From: Lentinus brumalis
Taxonomy: Eukaryota; Basidiomycota; Agaricomycetes; Polyporales; Polyporaceae
Length of the DNA: 64,000 nt
Assembly: GCA_001792895.1 (NCBI GenBank)
Contig: MARA01000026.1
Coordinates: 186,001 to 250,000, forward strand
Direction of reading: 5' to 3'
The notes below the pieces were generated by a model. The model was not told the origin of the DNA. It worked only from the letters and a program-made list of their open reading frames with translations, and made no database searches. Shown in pieces: positions 10,483 through 23,914 of this stretch. The position numbers and the translations under genes are program-made. The stretch's first letter is position 1; each line of letters starts with the position of its first letter.

Positions 10483-13144
10483 GGATGGACGACGGCAAGA
10501 AGCTGCAAGACGACGAGCTCGAAGCTCGACAGGCGTCTGAGGAACGCGTATCCAGTGCACGGACATCCGCGCCGATGCTCCGGTCGCCAGCTGTGCGCTC
10601 TCTGGCCGCGCTCTCTGGCCGCGTCGACTCTCTCCAGCGACGCGCACTCGCTCCAACGCGTCCCCCGCCGCGCCCTGTCCTCTCTCCCACGCCCTCGTTC
10701 TCTGCCCCGCCCACGTCGACGGCCGACCCGCGATTCCACCTGGTACGTGCCTGCAATGCGTCCGTCTGCGAACGCACGTCGCGGCACCGTCCCCTTCCCT
10801 ATACACGGTGCTCACACGTCTGTTCCAGTCCGAGTCGTTCCTGCTCGCCCCCGCCGCGTCCGCCACGCAACGACGCGTCCCACCAACTCTCGGCCCCTCG
10901 CGTAGATCAAGAACGCTCGCAAGACACGTTCCGTGCACGTTTGCACGCGTCCCGCATTCCTGTACGCCCGCCAAGACGCACCTCGTCCCGCGACCACCAA
11001 CAATCCAGCCATCCCCACCGCCCATACAGTCGCTACCTTGACGCATTCCATAGCGGAAGATCATACGACTCGGAGCGCGTACGTTTTGCGTGAACCTGCC
11101 ACGAGTATGTCGAGATAACCTCGCTGTACTGCCGCGTTTCTCACATGTTCGCACACATCGCTCACCAGAACCGCCTGTTCCAGCTTGCAGCACGACACAG
11201 AGCATCCGGCACACGTCCTATTTATTGCCTGCACACGGTCAACTCGCCGGAGCGCATAGACGCAACGTCCCCGACAACCTCTGTCCTCGGCCGACTCCGC
11301 CCATGCGAACCCCCGTATTCCGCCCAGTACCCGCCCTATCGCTGTCTAACTGTGTTATACAGAATACACTGAACGTTTGCCGTTCAACAGGCACCCTCGC
11401 GCATCGATCCGGGCAGTCCCAAAAATCGCTTGCAAATGCGTTTTCATTGCATTTCCGCCCTCCGGCGGCCCTCGTCGATCCTCCCACCAGCTCATCGCCT
11501 CCGGACGGGCGGTGAGTACCCCACTCACGTCGTACTTGTCCTCAAGACTGTGTGCGCTCGCTACTCGCGCCGCGCGGACGACGTTCAGGACCTCGTCGTC
11601 ACCACACCCAGCCGCCGACGCGCCGAATCGGACCGCCATATCTTGCCCACTACCCGCCGTTTTCACGTCAAACTAGTGGCATCAGCCCACGCTGAATACT
11701 CCGCACTGAGCCAGCCATATCCCGTGGCGAACCGGGCCGCTCGAAAAATCGCTCGCAAGTGCGATTTCATTGCACTTTCGCCGCCCGGTCGATTCCGCTG
11801 GCTCTGCCGCAAGCCCCTTGCCTCACGGCAGCCGCCTTGCATCCTACCAGTGTCGACCGGTCCTCAAGACCATGCTCGACTGTGCCTGGAGCCGCTTGGG
11901 TGAGTTCTTACATCTCGTCCTCGCCGCTGCCCGCGGTCTGCCCGCTCCGGCGGTATTTCTCCCGCGCGTGGCCAGATTCTGACGAGACCGGACATCCCAG
12001 ATAGCGCGTGCACGGCCGCATCGACTCTGCCCACTTTCGCGCAGATCTGGGGCGGCCCGTACATGTCACGATCGTCGCGACTTCGCAGCACCCCGGACTT
12101 GCCGCCGCCCTCCCTGCCGATACACATCTCCGACAGCCTCGACACCGCCTCGGAAGACTTCGGAGCACCCCAGACGTCCCATCCGACAGGTTCCGCAGAC
12201 CGACTTCCTCGCGGTCCACCAAGACTCAGCTCGAGAACTCAGACGCCACGACGACTCGGTTCACCGGCGAAGGTACGCCGGGACTGCACCTCTCGCGCGT
12301 GCTCGGTCTCGAGAAGGCACAAGAATCAGACGGCGGAGCCTCGCACGGCGCGCGCCTCGGGCACGAAGACGACCCGCCGTATCTCGATGTGCACCCGGGC
12401 CCCCCTGCCGCGTCGAGTGAGTGCACGCACACCTACAGCATGCAGGAACGCCGGTTGCCCTAGCCTGCGTGCGCTGGACGATTGCCGAGACCCGGGCGGA
12501 CGTCGGACACAGAGGCACGGGGCGCACTGTAGAGAGAGCGTGTGCTCCGTGCCTCTGGGACAGAGCGTCGGGTGTGCGATGTGCTGGATCTTACTATACG
12601 GACGGTTAGCTAGGGTCGACTTAGTACGACTGTATATCGTCGTGGGTAGCCTGTGCGGGTCTGACGTGTTGGTGCCTGTCGGGAGCGCGCCGAGTTGCAA
12701 GGAGGCGGGGCGCGTTGACAGCGCTGCCGGCCGAGGTCTGTACGCCGACCCCGGCGGCACGCTTCGGACTGTCCAGTAATACTCGCCGTTAGCCGGATAC
12801 TGGTACAATGCACCGTCGGTTTCCTGCGGTGCGACAGACTCGCCTTGAGAAAAAGGTTGGTTGAGGGTGCCAGCTCGACGTGCGCGGGCAGCTCCCGCGT
12901 GTCTCGAGTGCCGTCGCGTGTCCGTCCTGGCCCTGACAGCACCCGTGAGCAGGTCGCTCTTCAGTTCATGCCAAATGACGCACCAGCTGCTGCACCCGCT
13001 ATATCGTGCTGAGCAGTGACGTTTGGCCTGACGTTGCGCGCTCGCCTGCTCATGGGTCAATGCTTGGCAGGTTGCAAAGTCGCACGAAACACGAACTTAC
13101 CGCAGTGACGTGATGGCACCGTGCCTCTTGCTCAAGTCGTAGTA

Positions 13145-14262
13145 CTAGACTCGCCGCCGCGGCTCATCGCCAGCTTCTAATAGGCTGCAAGATTGTGCGC
13201 CAACTTGAGTCAGCATGGCTTCGATTAGACACTTTGCAAAGGGAACGTACCGTGCCAACGGCAATACACGCTCTCGTGGATTCGAGGGCTCGACTTGACG
13301 ACTTGAGGGCACTGCAACAAGATGGATGTAAGTGAGAGTGCATGGAAGATACGAAGCACGAGAGCTCATACTTGGGCGTGCCTGCGCATGGCAGAGATGG
13401 TCGAGCACATGAAGCGCGTTGCTTCGTCCGACCACCAGCTCGCCGTTGAGGAGCGTAACCTCAGTTTGAAGTCCTGTAAGAACGTCATTGATGCGTGAGC
13501 CTGAGTCAAAGGGCGATGAGGTTCAGGTCAAGATGCTCATGGTCCAAGACTTACCGTGGAGAATGATGGCTCGCAGAGCGAGCTTGCAACGATCGTCGAT
13601 CTACAATGCAATGACATTAACAAGGGTCAGCGGAGAACGCGCTGCCACAAGTGACATATCCTTCGCCTTGTATGCACATAGGGTAGTCGTGGACGAGAGG
13701 AGGGGAGCGGCCAAGTCTGCAGAATGATCAGCAAGGGCTGATACTAGTTTAAGTGTATGTACGAACCTCGGGACGGCTAGAACGCGGCGCGCGCACGCGA
13801 GAGGTGATCTGTAAGCAAGCACCCCATCATCAGTCACGATCAGACGGACTCAAGTATAGTCATCAGAGATCATGACCCCGAGTGGGTTGTCTCGACGTAC
13901 CTCAGTGCAACAGTACTGATGTCCGTCGAGGACAGATACCAGATGCCCACAGTGGCTGAAACAAAAGCATGTCCAAGGCGGCGCGGTCCTAGAAGCCAAA
14001 GGATGATACCCACCTTTGCAAACTTGACGAGAGTACATAGGAGCGTGGTTTGCTCGCCGGGTATAAGTAGTAAGACGGCCATCGTGATGCCCGAGATGAC
14101 CGTCAAGCAAATCCTACTAGAAGAGACAACGGTTAGTTCGAGCAAGACACCATCAATGCGCATAAACAGACGTACCGGTTGTAGTCATGCACATGCTGAC
14201 TCGGTGACGAGATCCCGGTCTGTGCCTGGGGTGTGCCGGAATGGAGGTGCACGAAATGACAT
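13145..14262 (-). CDS. Possible multi-exon membrane protein (unit B copy)
   Basis: This is the same candidate as at 2,975-4,083, shifted by the repeat period. The hydrophobic frame (13,870-14,163) and splice-like sites are preserved with a few substitutions and a 3-base insertion near 13,916 that keeps the frame. Preservation of the frame across copies weakly supports coding, but the copies are young, so this is not strong evidence. No family was identified. Confidence 0.28.
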
Positions 14263-14588
14263 CGACGATGAAAGGAGCGGTATGGATGGGCAGCGGGGAC
14301 AAAGGAAAAGGATACGGATGCGGATAAGATGAGTTAGGGTAGGAGCGGGTGACATACATAAAGCAGTCAGTAAGAGGATAGAAGACTTGGGTGGAGCATC
14401 GAGGATGATGTGTACATTACGAAAACAGTAATGCAAATAGTTGAATAGTGTACGTAGTGCGAGGTTGGCTGCGAGCTACGGTCATGAGGGAGGAGGGAAA
14501 GGGGGTGCAGAGCCGATGCGCGACGCGGGAGTCTTCGACTTCGGGCATGTGGGTTTCTTATACTCGAGAGCTGTGGTTCGCATTCCAA

Positions 14589-14647
14589 CGGTCACGTTCT
14601 GCCAACCTTATTGCGTTCAACAAAATAAGGTTGGAGGAACGTGACCG
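14589..14647. repeat. Imperfect 24-bp inverted repeat (hairpin), unit B
   Basis: This is the same hairpin as at 4,418-4,476. One C-to-T change in the left arm turns a C-G pair into a T-G wobble, so folding in RNA would be preserved. Confidence 0.85.
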
Positions 14648-16596
14648 GATGAAGGACCATCCGGGAGACCTGGGAGAGAGCAAGGGTCCTGGGGAGATGG
14701 GCAGACAGAATTCTGTTGAGCGACAGAAGAAGGACACTAGTGCTCACTTGCCGTGACAGAGAATGTCCGTCTAGGCGCTAGAAGTATGATGGGAATATTT
14801 TGGGCTCAGTTCGTGTGATAATCTCAGCGAACGGAATGGGGAGGAGGTCGGCTTGATACTAGCGAGCAAATAGCATTGTTTCCAGCTTTCTGGGAGTTTG
14901 TTGATAGAACCAATGCGTGCAAACTGCCGGAGCTGGTACTCACAGCTAGCGCTTATGGTTGAAGTGTGTCAGAAGGGCCAGCATGGCATCAGTAGAGGGA
15001 GAACAGTCCCAGTGCTGCTCGGATTGCACCCGAAGAGACGGCAGATATAACAGATGCTGCAATACAGGCTATCAGTAGTCACGAAGCTCTCTGAGGAGCA
15101 ACCTGTGCCAGCTGTGTTGTAAAGCTATGCAAGGGCTCATGGATGAGGTTCTGTACTTGATTTGAGCAAGAATTGGTGACGTTGGTTGGAGGAGCGAACA
15201 TGTGAGCGCTTAGATTACTATTTTAGGTTGCACTGACGTTTCGGGAAACACATCTCAGTTCTCTCCGCTTGCTCCTTCGCAGGCAGCTTCCAGGACTAGT
15301 CCTCTATCTCATACACTAGTTCATGCCTCTGACATAGATATGCATATTGTTATGCCGTGCAGCCACACATATCTGCGCAGGAGATGCCCAGCCCGCGCTC
15401 TTGAAATTCTTTAACAGTATTATCATACTCAACGGCTGTTCAGCTCCTTGCTCAGCAATACCATCACTTTTTGCAAGCCAATATAGACGTAAATTGGTGA
15501 CTACAAACTGAAAGCTCAACATCCTGTATACCTGCCTGCTTTTGGCCAGTCTGCACTCGGCTCCAGCTCGGCACCCGACAACTCTGAGAAGCGAAGCATG
15601 ACTGGTGTGAGTCAGAGAAGCTTCCCTGTAATTTGAGGGCGGTCGATTTGACAGCTTCATCGGAGATTCTGCCTGAATCCGCAGCTGCCCGACTCCTCTC
15701 AACTGGGCCATGTTGCACTGCTCAATCTCTGTCCTTGTATTATATCTAGACAGCCATTCTATGTTGAAGTTCAGGTACAACGGGCCTACTTACAGACTCA
15801 GGAATATAGCTCCAGATGTGGTGGGGACTGGACCTGGGTGCAGTGGTCCATCAAGAAGACTCAAGGGTCGTCCCGCCTTCCTTCGGCTATGCACTTTGCC
15901 GACTCTTCTGATAGAGCTCCCCATGGCTACATTGCTCATGTTCGTAGTCCTCCGAGTGAATCCATTCCAGTGGTCAGAAGTGAGGCTTGCAACACTGAGA
16001 CATGATCCACGACTTCGAGTCTGTATGTCCTGTATGACTGCTTGAATCTAGGAACTGGGGAATCAGAGAGTCAGACAGACAGGCAGTCTTTGATTTCGGT
16101 GACATTGTGCTGCGTTTGGCGCTCCGTCGTGTGTGTGCTCAGAAGCTCGTCTAGTCCTGGTCGAGACCTCCGAAGTCCACATCATTATTCATTGTCCCTC
16201 GCGTATCTCCTCAGATCTCCTCTTGTTCTCAGGGATAGTCAGGGATAGTAGAGGCGTGATAGCTAAGCTTACAACAAGCCAGGTACCGACAGACTCCAAC
16301 TACCGTACACTGCCAGCACCTTCCTTCCTACACCACGACCATCCCCACCCAGCCTGCCTCTATGGCGCATTGCACACCGCTCGTCCTCTCCCATGACCAG
16401 CTAGCGTTGAGGAACATTCATTTGGGCACGGTCACCAGTCCTTGACAGCCTGCCAAGGTACGTTTCTGGCTCTGGCTGCTGTCTTCTCCCATCCTGAGTC
16501 GTGCAGATGTCAATCTGTGACTCTCCTCAGACTAGGGACTCGTATTCCAGATACAGAGGACCCCAGACGCGGTTTTTGTGTCTGGATCGACTATGC

Positions 16597-16614
16597 GGAC
16601 GCGTCGACGCGTCC
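16597..16614. repeat. Perfect 18-bp palindrome, unit B
   Basis: This is an exact copy of the palindrome at 6,415-6,432, unchanged although neighbouring bases differ between the units. Confidence 0.8.
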
Positions 16615-18951
16615 TGTCGAGAACGTGATATCATCCTGATCATCCTGGAACTTTGCAGAGCGTGAGGTGTCCATGTGTCCTCGCTCCGCGTCGTCCTCGA
16701 CTAGCACTCACCCTCTTGCTCACAGAATCATGGTTCCGGCAACCGTCAAAACGGCTTGAAGCTCGACCAAGCTTCCCCAAGCTTCAATCAGCTTCTTCTG
16801 CGTGCGGTGGCAAAACCGAAGACACCCCGGGGATGTCACGGGTCCTCGACACAGGTACACACCTCCAAGTCCTGCGTGCTGCTGTTTATCTCCTCTGAGC
16901 CCTGACGAGTACAACTGTGAAAGTGATTGTAGTAGTCTGCTTTCAGACAACTGACCGCCAGGCACCTACCACCCGTCAAGGCCATATTGGCGGAAGCAGA
17001 TCAGCGTGCCTGGAGTTCGACAAGGACTTCGGCTTCCGAAGCATTAAAACGTACCGCGATCACTGTAAGCGACGCCGAACTAATAGTGCGCAGCGTAGTG
17101 AGTCCTGCACGAGAGTCAGCAGGGATCGACTCACCGTCACTCACGACATCTGACGAGTGCGGCGGCCCTGCACGGCATCCAAGACGTCCTCGAAGGCACT
17201 CAGCCAGCTCGTAGCGAATCGGCTCGAGTTCACGGTCCTAGCGCAACCTGCCACGCGTCGCAGACGATTGTAGCAGCGAAGTGCGCACTGACCTTCTCTT
17301 CCAGACGCGTCCACAGTCCACCGCAGACAGCAAGTCCCAAAGACGACGCGCGAGCAAGACAGCAAGAGCGTAGGTGATGGCGGCTCCCAAGTATGTATCA
17401 TGTCTTCTGCAGCTGCCCGCCGCAATGGCCGCCGAGGACTGACCTGAGCATCATGTTGCAGAAGTCTGACGGCGTGTATTCTCCCGACCGGGTGCGCGCG
17501 TATCGCGCATGCAGTTGGACGGCGAGAGGTACGTACCGGATTCCTGTGACAACCCTGCAACAAGTCATGACCTACCTTGCAGACAGAATGAGTGCGCCGC
17601 GGCGAGCTCGCCGGCGTCCTCTTCAGATGGTTCAGAGCCGACGGAGAGAGGGAGAGGCGAGGGTCCGGTACGAGCGGGACGGTGGTGGATGGGAGAGAAG
17701 ATGCGAACATCACCGGCGCTCATAACGCGAGGTGGCGGGGCTTCTACTTTCCCCGCGGCACGCAAGCTCGTAAGTATCGTAAGTATGCAATTATGCCTCT
17801 GTCTGGTGACGAGCTGCCAGTGCTTACGACGAGCTTGGGGCAGTGTCCAGAGCGGCGGCAGGCAGTCCGCTCGCCAGTACACGGCCGCGGCTCTTCTCTC
17901 CTTCCGGTGTAGTTCGGTCAGTATACCGGACGACCGAGTGTACGTGGCAAACTGACCGATGTTCTGATGCAGACCGCTTCACTGGCATGTCCGGCCTCCG
18001 GGCACTCTGGTAGGGAAGCAGACCAGACGGTCTCGAGAATGCACTGGCACTCGGGTGAGCTTGGTCATTCCCGGGGTGAAAATTCACTCACGTTCGTTCC
18101 TCCGGCGGCCCTTCGAACCCGTACGAATTGCCGGCTCACTGTTCGAGCAGCGCCGATCCAGCGGCATTCTGGCGCGGCTCCGAGTCTTGGCGCAGCTTGC
18201 GCATAGCCTCGACGCGGGGCTGGCGGGGTTTGAGCTGGCAGAAGAAGCGAGTTCTCGGTGAGTTCCGATGTCGTGTCGTCCGGGATTGCACTGGCTAACC
18301 ACCGACGCCCGGCAGCTGCTGCGTGCACGGCTCCTGCTAGCGGGAAGGCGGACGACCGAGGCTGCAGTGCATGACGCATGAATTCTCGGTGAGTTCATGC
18401 CCTTTCTTGCTCAGTCTGACGCTAACCTTCCCGAGACGTCCAGCGCGCAAGTGGCCGTTTCACGGAACCGCCGGCTCTGCTTGAGGGCGTGGCCGGAAGA
18501 GTGGATAGCGGACGAGGTGACGGGCGCACGACGGGGATTTTGGGCAGGCTGGGAGAGCGGGGGCAGGACAGTTCATAGCCACAGTGTACGCGCGAGTAGC
18601 CGTAGACGCAATGGGAGCGGTTTCCGGGACCTGCAGCGTGCGACCGTGCGACGTGCGACGGTGCGAGACGAGAGCCCGATCGGGCGAGTGTGCAGCGCGA
18701 CGAGGACATACGGTCAGACATACGGGGGAGAAAAATATATTTCCTGGGGCGTGAGCACTCGGGTGCTCTCCTGTGCTGCTCCTGCCCGCCGCACGACCCC
18801 GGAGGAGACTTTCTGCCCGACCTACCACCCCTGTAGCTGCTACTGCTCCCCTGCTCCGCCTGCTCCCCCTGCAGCTCCCTAACGAACGGTTTGTTTCTCT
18901 GGCAGGACGACGCATCGCCCGCCGGCAGATCGCGGAGAAGCACACACGCAC

Positions 18952-20685
18952 CTTCGCCCTCGTCTCGACCAGGTCCCATCGCAGCTTCTCCGCGGAGCCG
19001 CTGACGTCCAGCGTCCACACGTCGTTGAGCGCCGTGCTGCCGTTGCCGCCACCGAATATCCACAGCTTGTTCTTGTACAGAACCGACGTATGTGCACGCC
19101 GTGGGGGAGGAACCGAGTCCGCAGGGAATACGGGATGCGACCATTTGCGCGTAGCAGTGTCGAGGATGTAGAGGTCGTTGTAGTACGCGGGGCCTTCGCC
19201 ACCGCCAAAGACGATAATCTTGCGATCCACCAGAGTCGCTGTATGCGCGCGACATGGTGGAGGGATGTCGCCTACGACGTCCGGGTGCGTCCATTGCATG
19301 GTCTCTGCAACATATCGTCAGCGTCGTAGTCTGAGGGCACAGAAACGTATGCTGCAGGCAAGCGACTATCCGTGGGCGTGCGATGATAGCAGGCAACATT
19401 TCACAACACAGATGCGACGCAGGGATCACTGTCTCCAGGACACTCTCGGAGCAACTTCATGGTAAAGGCTGACAGAAGAGTATCATAATCCGGCAACCCG
19501 CACTAAGACCGCGGTCTATGCGACACAAGCTTCCCTGTACGCCGATATGCGTTCCAGTATCCGAGTCACGCTCGAGCGCAGGAGGTAATGTCCGCCAGTG
19601 TACAGAGAATCAGGGACGCACCCGTAGGGGACTCAGAGACTAGACGTATGAAGTATCTTTGGAAAAGACCACAGCAAGACCGCTCAGCCGCGTGATCTCG
19701 CAGAGCTAAGCAAGACCACGCCACTGGAGGGAAGTGTAGGCAGTGTCACCGTGCACAGTGCATGCGGCTCAACGTGCGGAGTGCGAGGATAGGTACGCTT
19801 GATGTCGCAACGCCTCAATGAGGATATGGACGCATACAGATGCCGAAGCGCATCTGCGAGGAACGATTCGCCCAACGCGCGCGGCAGAACACAGTCGCGG
19901 CTTCCGCTCTCGTGCATTGAGGCGGATGCAAGCGGTCCAAATGCGACACAGTGGAAGTCCAGTCGGCCGGGGGACTCCCACATCTTTGATCATTCTCGCA
20001 CTCGCAGATACTCAAGTGAACAAGAGTCAATTCGCACACTACGCACCAGTATTGAAGCAGAAGACATCCCGCCAGCATCCGCGCTCGTCGCATCCGCCGA
20101 ACATCCACGCAATGTTGTCGATGAGAGTGACCGTATGCGCCCGCGTCCCATGCAGCGGCATGGCACCATAGACGGGCCCCCGACTCCAGTGCATCAGTGT
20201 CGCTGGCGCGAGCTCGACGTCCTTCGCGTGCGGCAGATGGGGCGTGTTCCGAATTCTGTGTGTCGGCGGCGTCGCTGCGCTCTTCGCGCCCTTGCCCTCG
20301 CGCCCCTCCCTCTCGCGCCCGGCCTGGCTCTTGTCATCCTTGTCCCTGTTGTCCCGCTCCCTCACCGTCGCGGGGATCCCGATCGTTGCCTCCTGGGGGT
20401 CGCCATCCCGCTGGGCGTGTCCCCGCTCGCGGATCGTCCTGTTCCCGAGCGTGTGAGGACGGACGGTGTGCGCTGGCTGGCGGCCGAGGGTGTTCGTGAG
20501 GGCGCGCCTGTGCTGTTGAGGCTGGTTGCGCTCCCTGCGGGCTTGAAGGTCGTGGCGGAGCCCGAGACAGCATGGTGGAAGTAGGGCGAGCGTGCGCTGG
20601 GCGTGAGCGGGGCATCTTCAGGGACGTCGGTGAGGCCGCCGAGGCGAGGGGAGTCGAGCCCCGAGCGGGGGTCGGTGGATGGCAT
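18952..20685 (-). pseudogene. Kelch-repeat protein gene, 5' portion (copy 1, with native upstream flank)
   Basis: Exons are 20,047-20,685 and 18,952-19,304, joined by a 742-nt intron with a GTGCGT donor and TTGCAG acceptor. The second exon reads cleanly through two kelch blades with the FGGG pattern and the WTHPD, RRAHTSV and LNDVWTLD signatures. This points to a Tea1/Ral2-like or galactose-oxidase-like kelch propeller acting as a protein scaffold. In exon 1 one base is missing near 20,371 compared with the 10,170 copy, which puts the basic region out of frame. After exon 2 (GCGAAG then GTGCGTG) no further kelch exon is recognisable. Only this copy retains unique sequence upstream of its start. 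Confidence 0.6.
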
Positions 20686-20792
20686 GGATGGACGACGGCA
20701 AGAAGCTGCAAGACGACGAGCTCGAAGCTCAACAGGCGTCTGAGAACCGCGTATCCCAGTGCACGGACTTCCGCGCCGATGCTCCGGTCGCC

Positions 20793-21517
20793 TCAAGCGC
20801 GACAGCGACGACGAGCTCATCCTCCAGTCCATACTTGCAGTACTCCTCTCGGACTTCAATTTCGTTCAAGACCTGGCCTGGCAGAGTTCATCTAGCTGAC
20901 GAAGAGTTCAGAAAAAGCACATATCTGAAGATGGTTCTCCTCCACGTGGCAGACAGGAGATCTAAGAGCGGCCTCCTCGGACACGATGTTACTGCATTCA
21001 AGTCTGCACCAGCCTGGTGCTGGATACCAACAGAACACTGTTTCGGCACATTGGCTTTGACAAGTACATAGACCGCAGAACGTCGGTGGTGTCGGTTGTT
21101 GGACACGTCAAACAATTGTGGTCCTTCGGGAATTGAATTCGAAGACTTTCAGCACTGCTATCTGGCAGAACAACTCATCAATCCTAGTCCGAACCGATTC
21201 CATTCGTCTACTACCATCGAGTGCAGTAAATATGTCTACATGCACAGCAAGCGCGACTTGACAGGCAGGCCGAACGAGGAAGATGGCAGAGCAGAAAGAT
21301 GATGTGAAAGCTTGCACGCAGGATAGGCAGTGATGGCGTCGAGCAGGCTGACGTGCTCAAGGAGGACGCGCCTCGTACCAGAGGGTGATTAGCGCAGAGG
21401 AGTGTGAGCTAGAGGGAGCATCACAGACTTAAGAGAGGGTCAAGGTCGGCCGGTCAGCGACATAAGTATGATGGGCTTACATGCCTCTCCGAGTGCCAAG
21501 GCGCCTTGGCTAGCGTG
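20793..21517. other. Unique flank to the right of the tandem array
   Basis: This single-copy sequence lies between the array boundary and the 3' end of the BTB gene. It probably includes the native 5' region of the kelch gene on the minus strand. No other gene was recognised. Confidence 0.5.
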
Positions 21518-22248
21518 CTAAGCATCGTCTTCCTCCTCCGCGGCCGTCTCTTCGCCCGTGTCCCATCCTGGAACGGAGATGCCGAACAAGGTAGGGAGAC
21601 GATCAGGAAGGAGTGTGTGCGAACTGGTGAGGCGCGCGAGGTTCACCACGCCGATAGCGCAGACACCAGCATACGCGGCTGCTTGGACACGGGCGTCGAA
21701 TTTGCCTGGGTAGTAGGGCCGCAGGTAGTCCAGAGCGTCTGCGAGAAGAGTGTGCATCTCGTATTTGTGCCCAAGGCGGATCCAGGCAGCCAGGGCAGCA
21801 AACGTGCGGTTTTCAGCGCAGACGCCGAAGGGACTGGAGAAGGTGCATATATGCGCATGTACGGCAGGTCATGGCAAAGAGGAGCTCACCTTGGCGTCTT
21901 CGCGGGCATCAAGAGACGAAGAACATGTCGCAGGTCATGAGGTGAATCCCAAAGCTCTACCACAGGGCAGTCTTCTCCGGTGTTCGGCGGTTGGGGGATC
22001 TTGAACATGTCATGGAAGATAGGAGAGTGCCGTGCGAGGGAGCCCATGTAGACACGGAAGTGGACGTTGCCAGCAGACAGAATGATGTTGCCGTCTGGGT
22101 ACCAGAGCTCTCCGTCCTGCTCAGGCTCCGCCTCGTTAGGATCCGAGTCGTCGTCGTTGATTTCGTTTGCATCGTGGTCCGACGATCTGCTCGCGGCAGG
22201 GGAAGAAGAGCTCGTGGACAGCTCTACTTGCTCAGCCGCAGCAGCCAT
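21518..22248 (-). CDS. BTB/POZ domain protein
   Basis: There are two exons, 21,890-22,248 and 21,518-21,833, split by a 56-nt GT-AG intron with matching phase, giving 224 aa. A Ser/Asp/Glu-rich N-terminus (about residues 1-50) precedes a BTB fold with the signatures LWYPDGNIILSAGNVHFRVY, SPIFHDMF and VVELWDSP, as in the large Agaricomycete BTB family. It continues with the helical part (YEMHTLLADALDYLRPYYPG). BTB domains mediate dimerisation and often recruit Cullin-3. No specific partner can be inferred. The start is the Met immediately before the Ala-rich segment; an in-frame Met at 22,332 is an alternative. The C-terminus ends in an acidic tail and is shorter than many relatives. Confidence 0.8.
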
Positions 22249-22527
22249 GGTGGTGGGAGAGAAGAGGGAGTCAAGGACGCAGAGTCGTTGTGTCGGGATT
22301 CGGACCGGAGCCCGGGCTGTGGTGACCTCCATCCCGAAAGCACTTCAGCCAAGCACTTCCCGTATACGGACAATATGTGGTGCACTACAACATATAACCA
22401 AAGACTCGTACAACGTCGATAGTGAATGCACGACCTCAGGCAAAGTGTATCCCGGCGGTGTGAAATGCTAACAGCAGACTGTCGAGTATGTCAATGTCAG
22501 AACTTCCCATAGCCAAACGAGAATACG

Positions 22528-23656
<1,129 letters not shown>

Positions 23657-23914
23657 TTTGGTAGATACAAAGGCAAAGGGACTAGCCTAGTGATTCTGAA
23701 AGTGAAGCTTGAAGGTTCGAAGCAAGCCTCTGCAGCAAGTACACTTTTCTGAGTCCTGCAGCAAATTGCGGGCCGGCTTCCGAAGGGCGCTTGCGAAAGG
23801 TCGTCTTGTACCGGGCGCCTCGCATCCTCGATACGTTCAGTACTACCAACTACATAACTTCCACTCGAATGCAACACCCATAGCCACGACCTAGCCCATA
23901 CGACTCTCACGACA

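Larger units (their letters stand above)
417..10588. repeat. Tandem 10.2-kb repeat, full unit A
   Basis: This unit of 10,172 bp is repeated directly as unit B with only scattered substitutions and small indels. The junction is seen by comparing three places. After GCTCCGGTCGCC, copies at 416 and 10,588 continue into AGCTGTGCGCTCTCTGG, while the copy at 20,792 continues into unrelated sequence. Content: a 3'-incomplete kelch gene, a weak membrane-protein candidate, an imperfect hairpin and an 18-bp palindrome. No transposase, reverse transcriptase or terminal repeats were recognised, so a mobile origin is not supported. Confidence 0.93.
10589..20792. repeat. Tandem 10.2-kb repeat, full unit B
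   Basis: This is the second full copy of the unit, 10,204 bp, in the same orientation and directly abutting unit A. Differences include small indels: an insertion in the region equivalent to 1,240, a changed segment near 12,065-12,190, a shorter stretch near 12,790 and divergence around 15,240-15,540. The right boundary at 20,792 is the point where the copies diverge, and it marks the end of the array. High identity outside coding exons suggests a recent duplication. Confidence 0.93.

Noticed and set aside
9615..10787. 390-codon minus-strand frame across the kelch region
   Set aside because: It mixes the kelch exon's alternative frame with intron sequence. The kelch blades themselves lie in a different frame.
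1..20792. Interpretation of the 10.2-kb unit as a transposon
   Set aside because: No terminal inverted or long terminal repeats, transposase, integrase or reverse-transcriptase motifs, and no target-site duplication at the boundaries.
22001..22471. Plus-strand frames opposite the BTB gene
   Set aside because: They lie antisense to the acidic/Ser-rich BTB exon, and the composition explains the openness.
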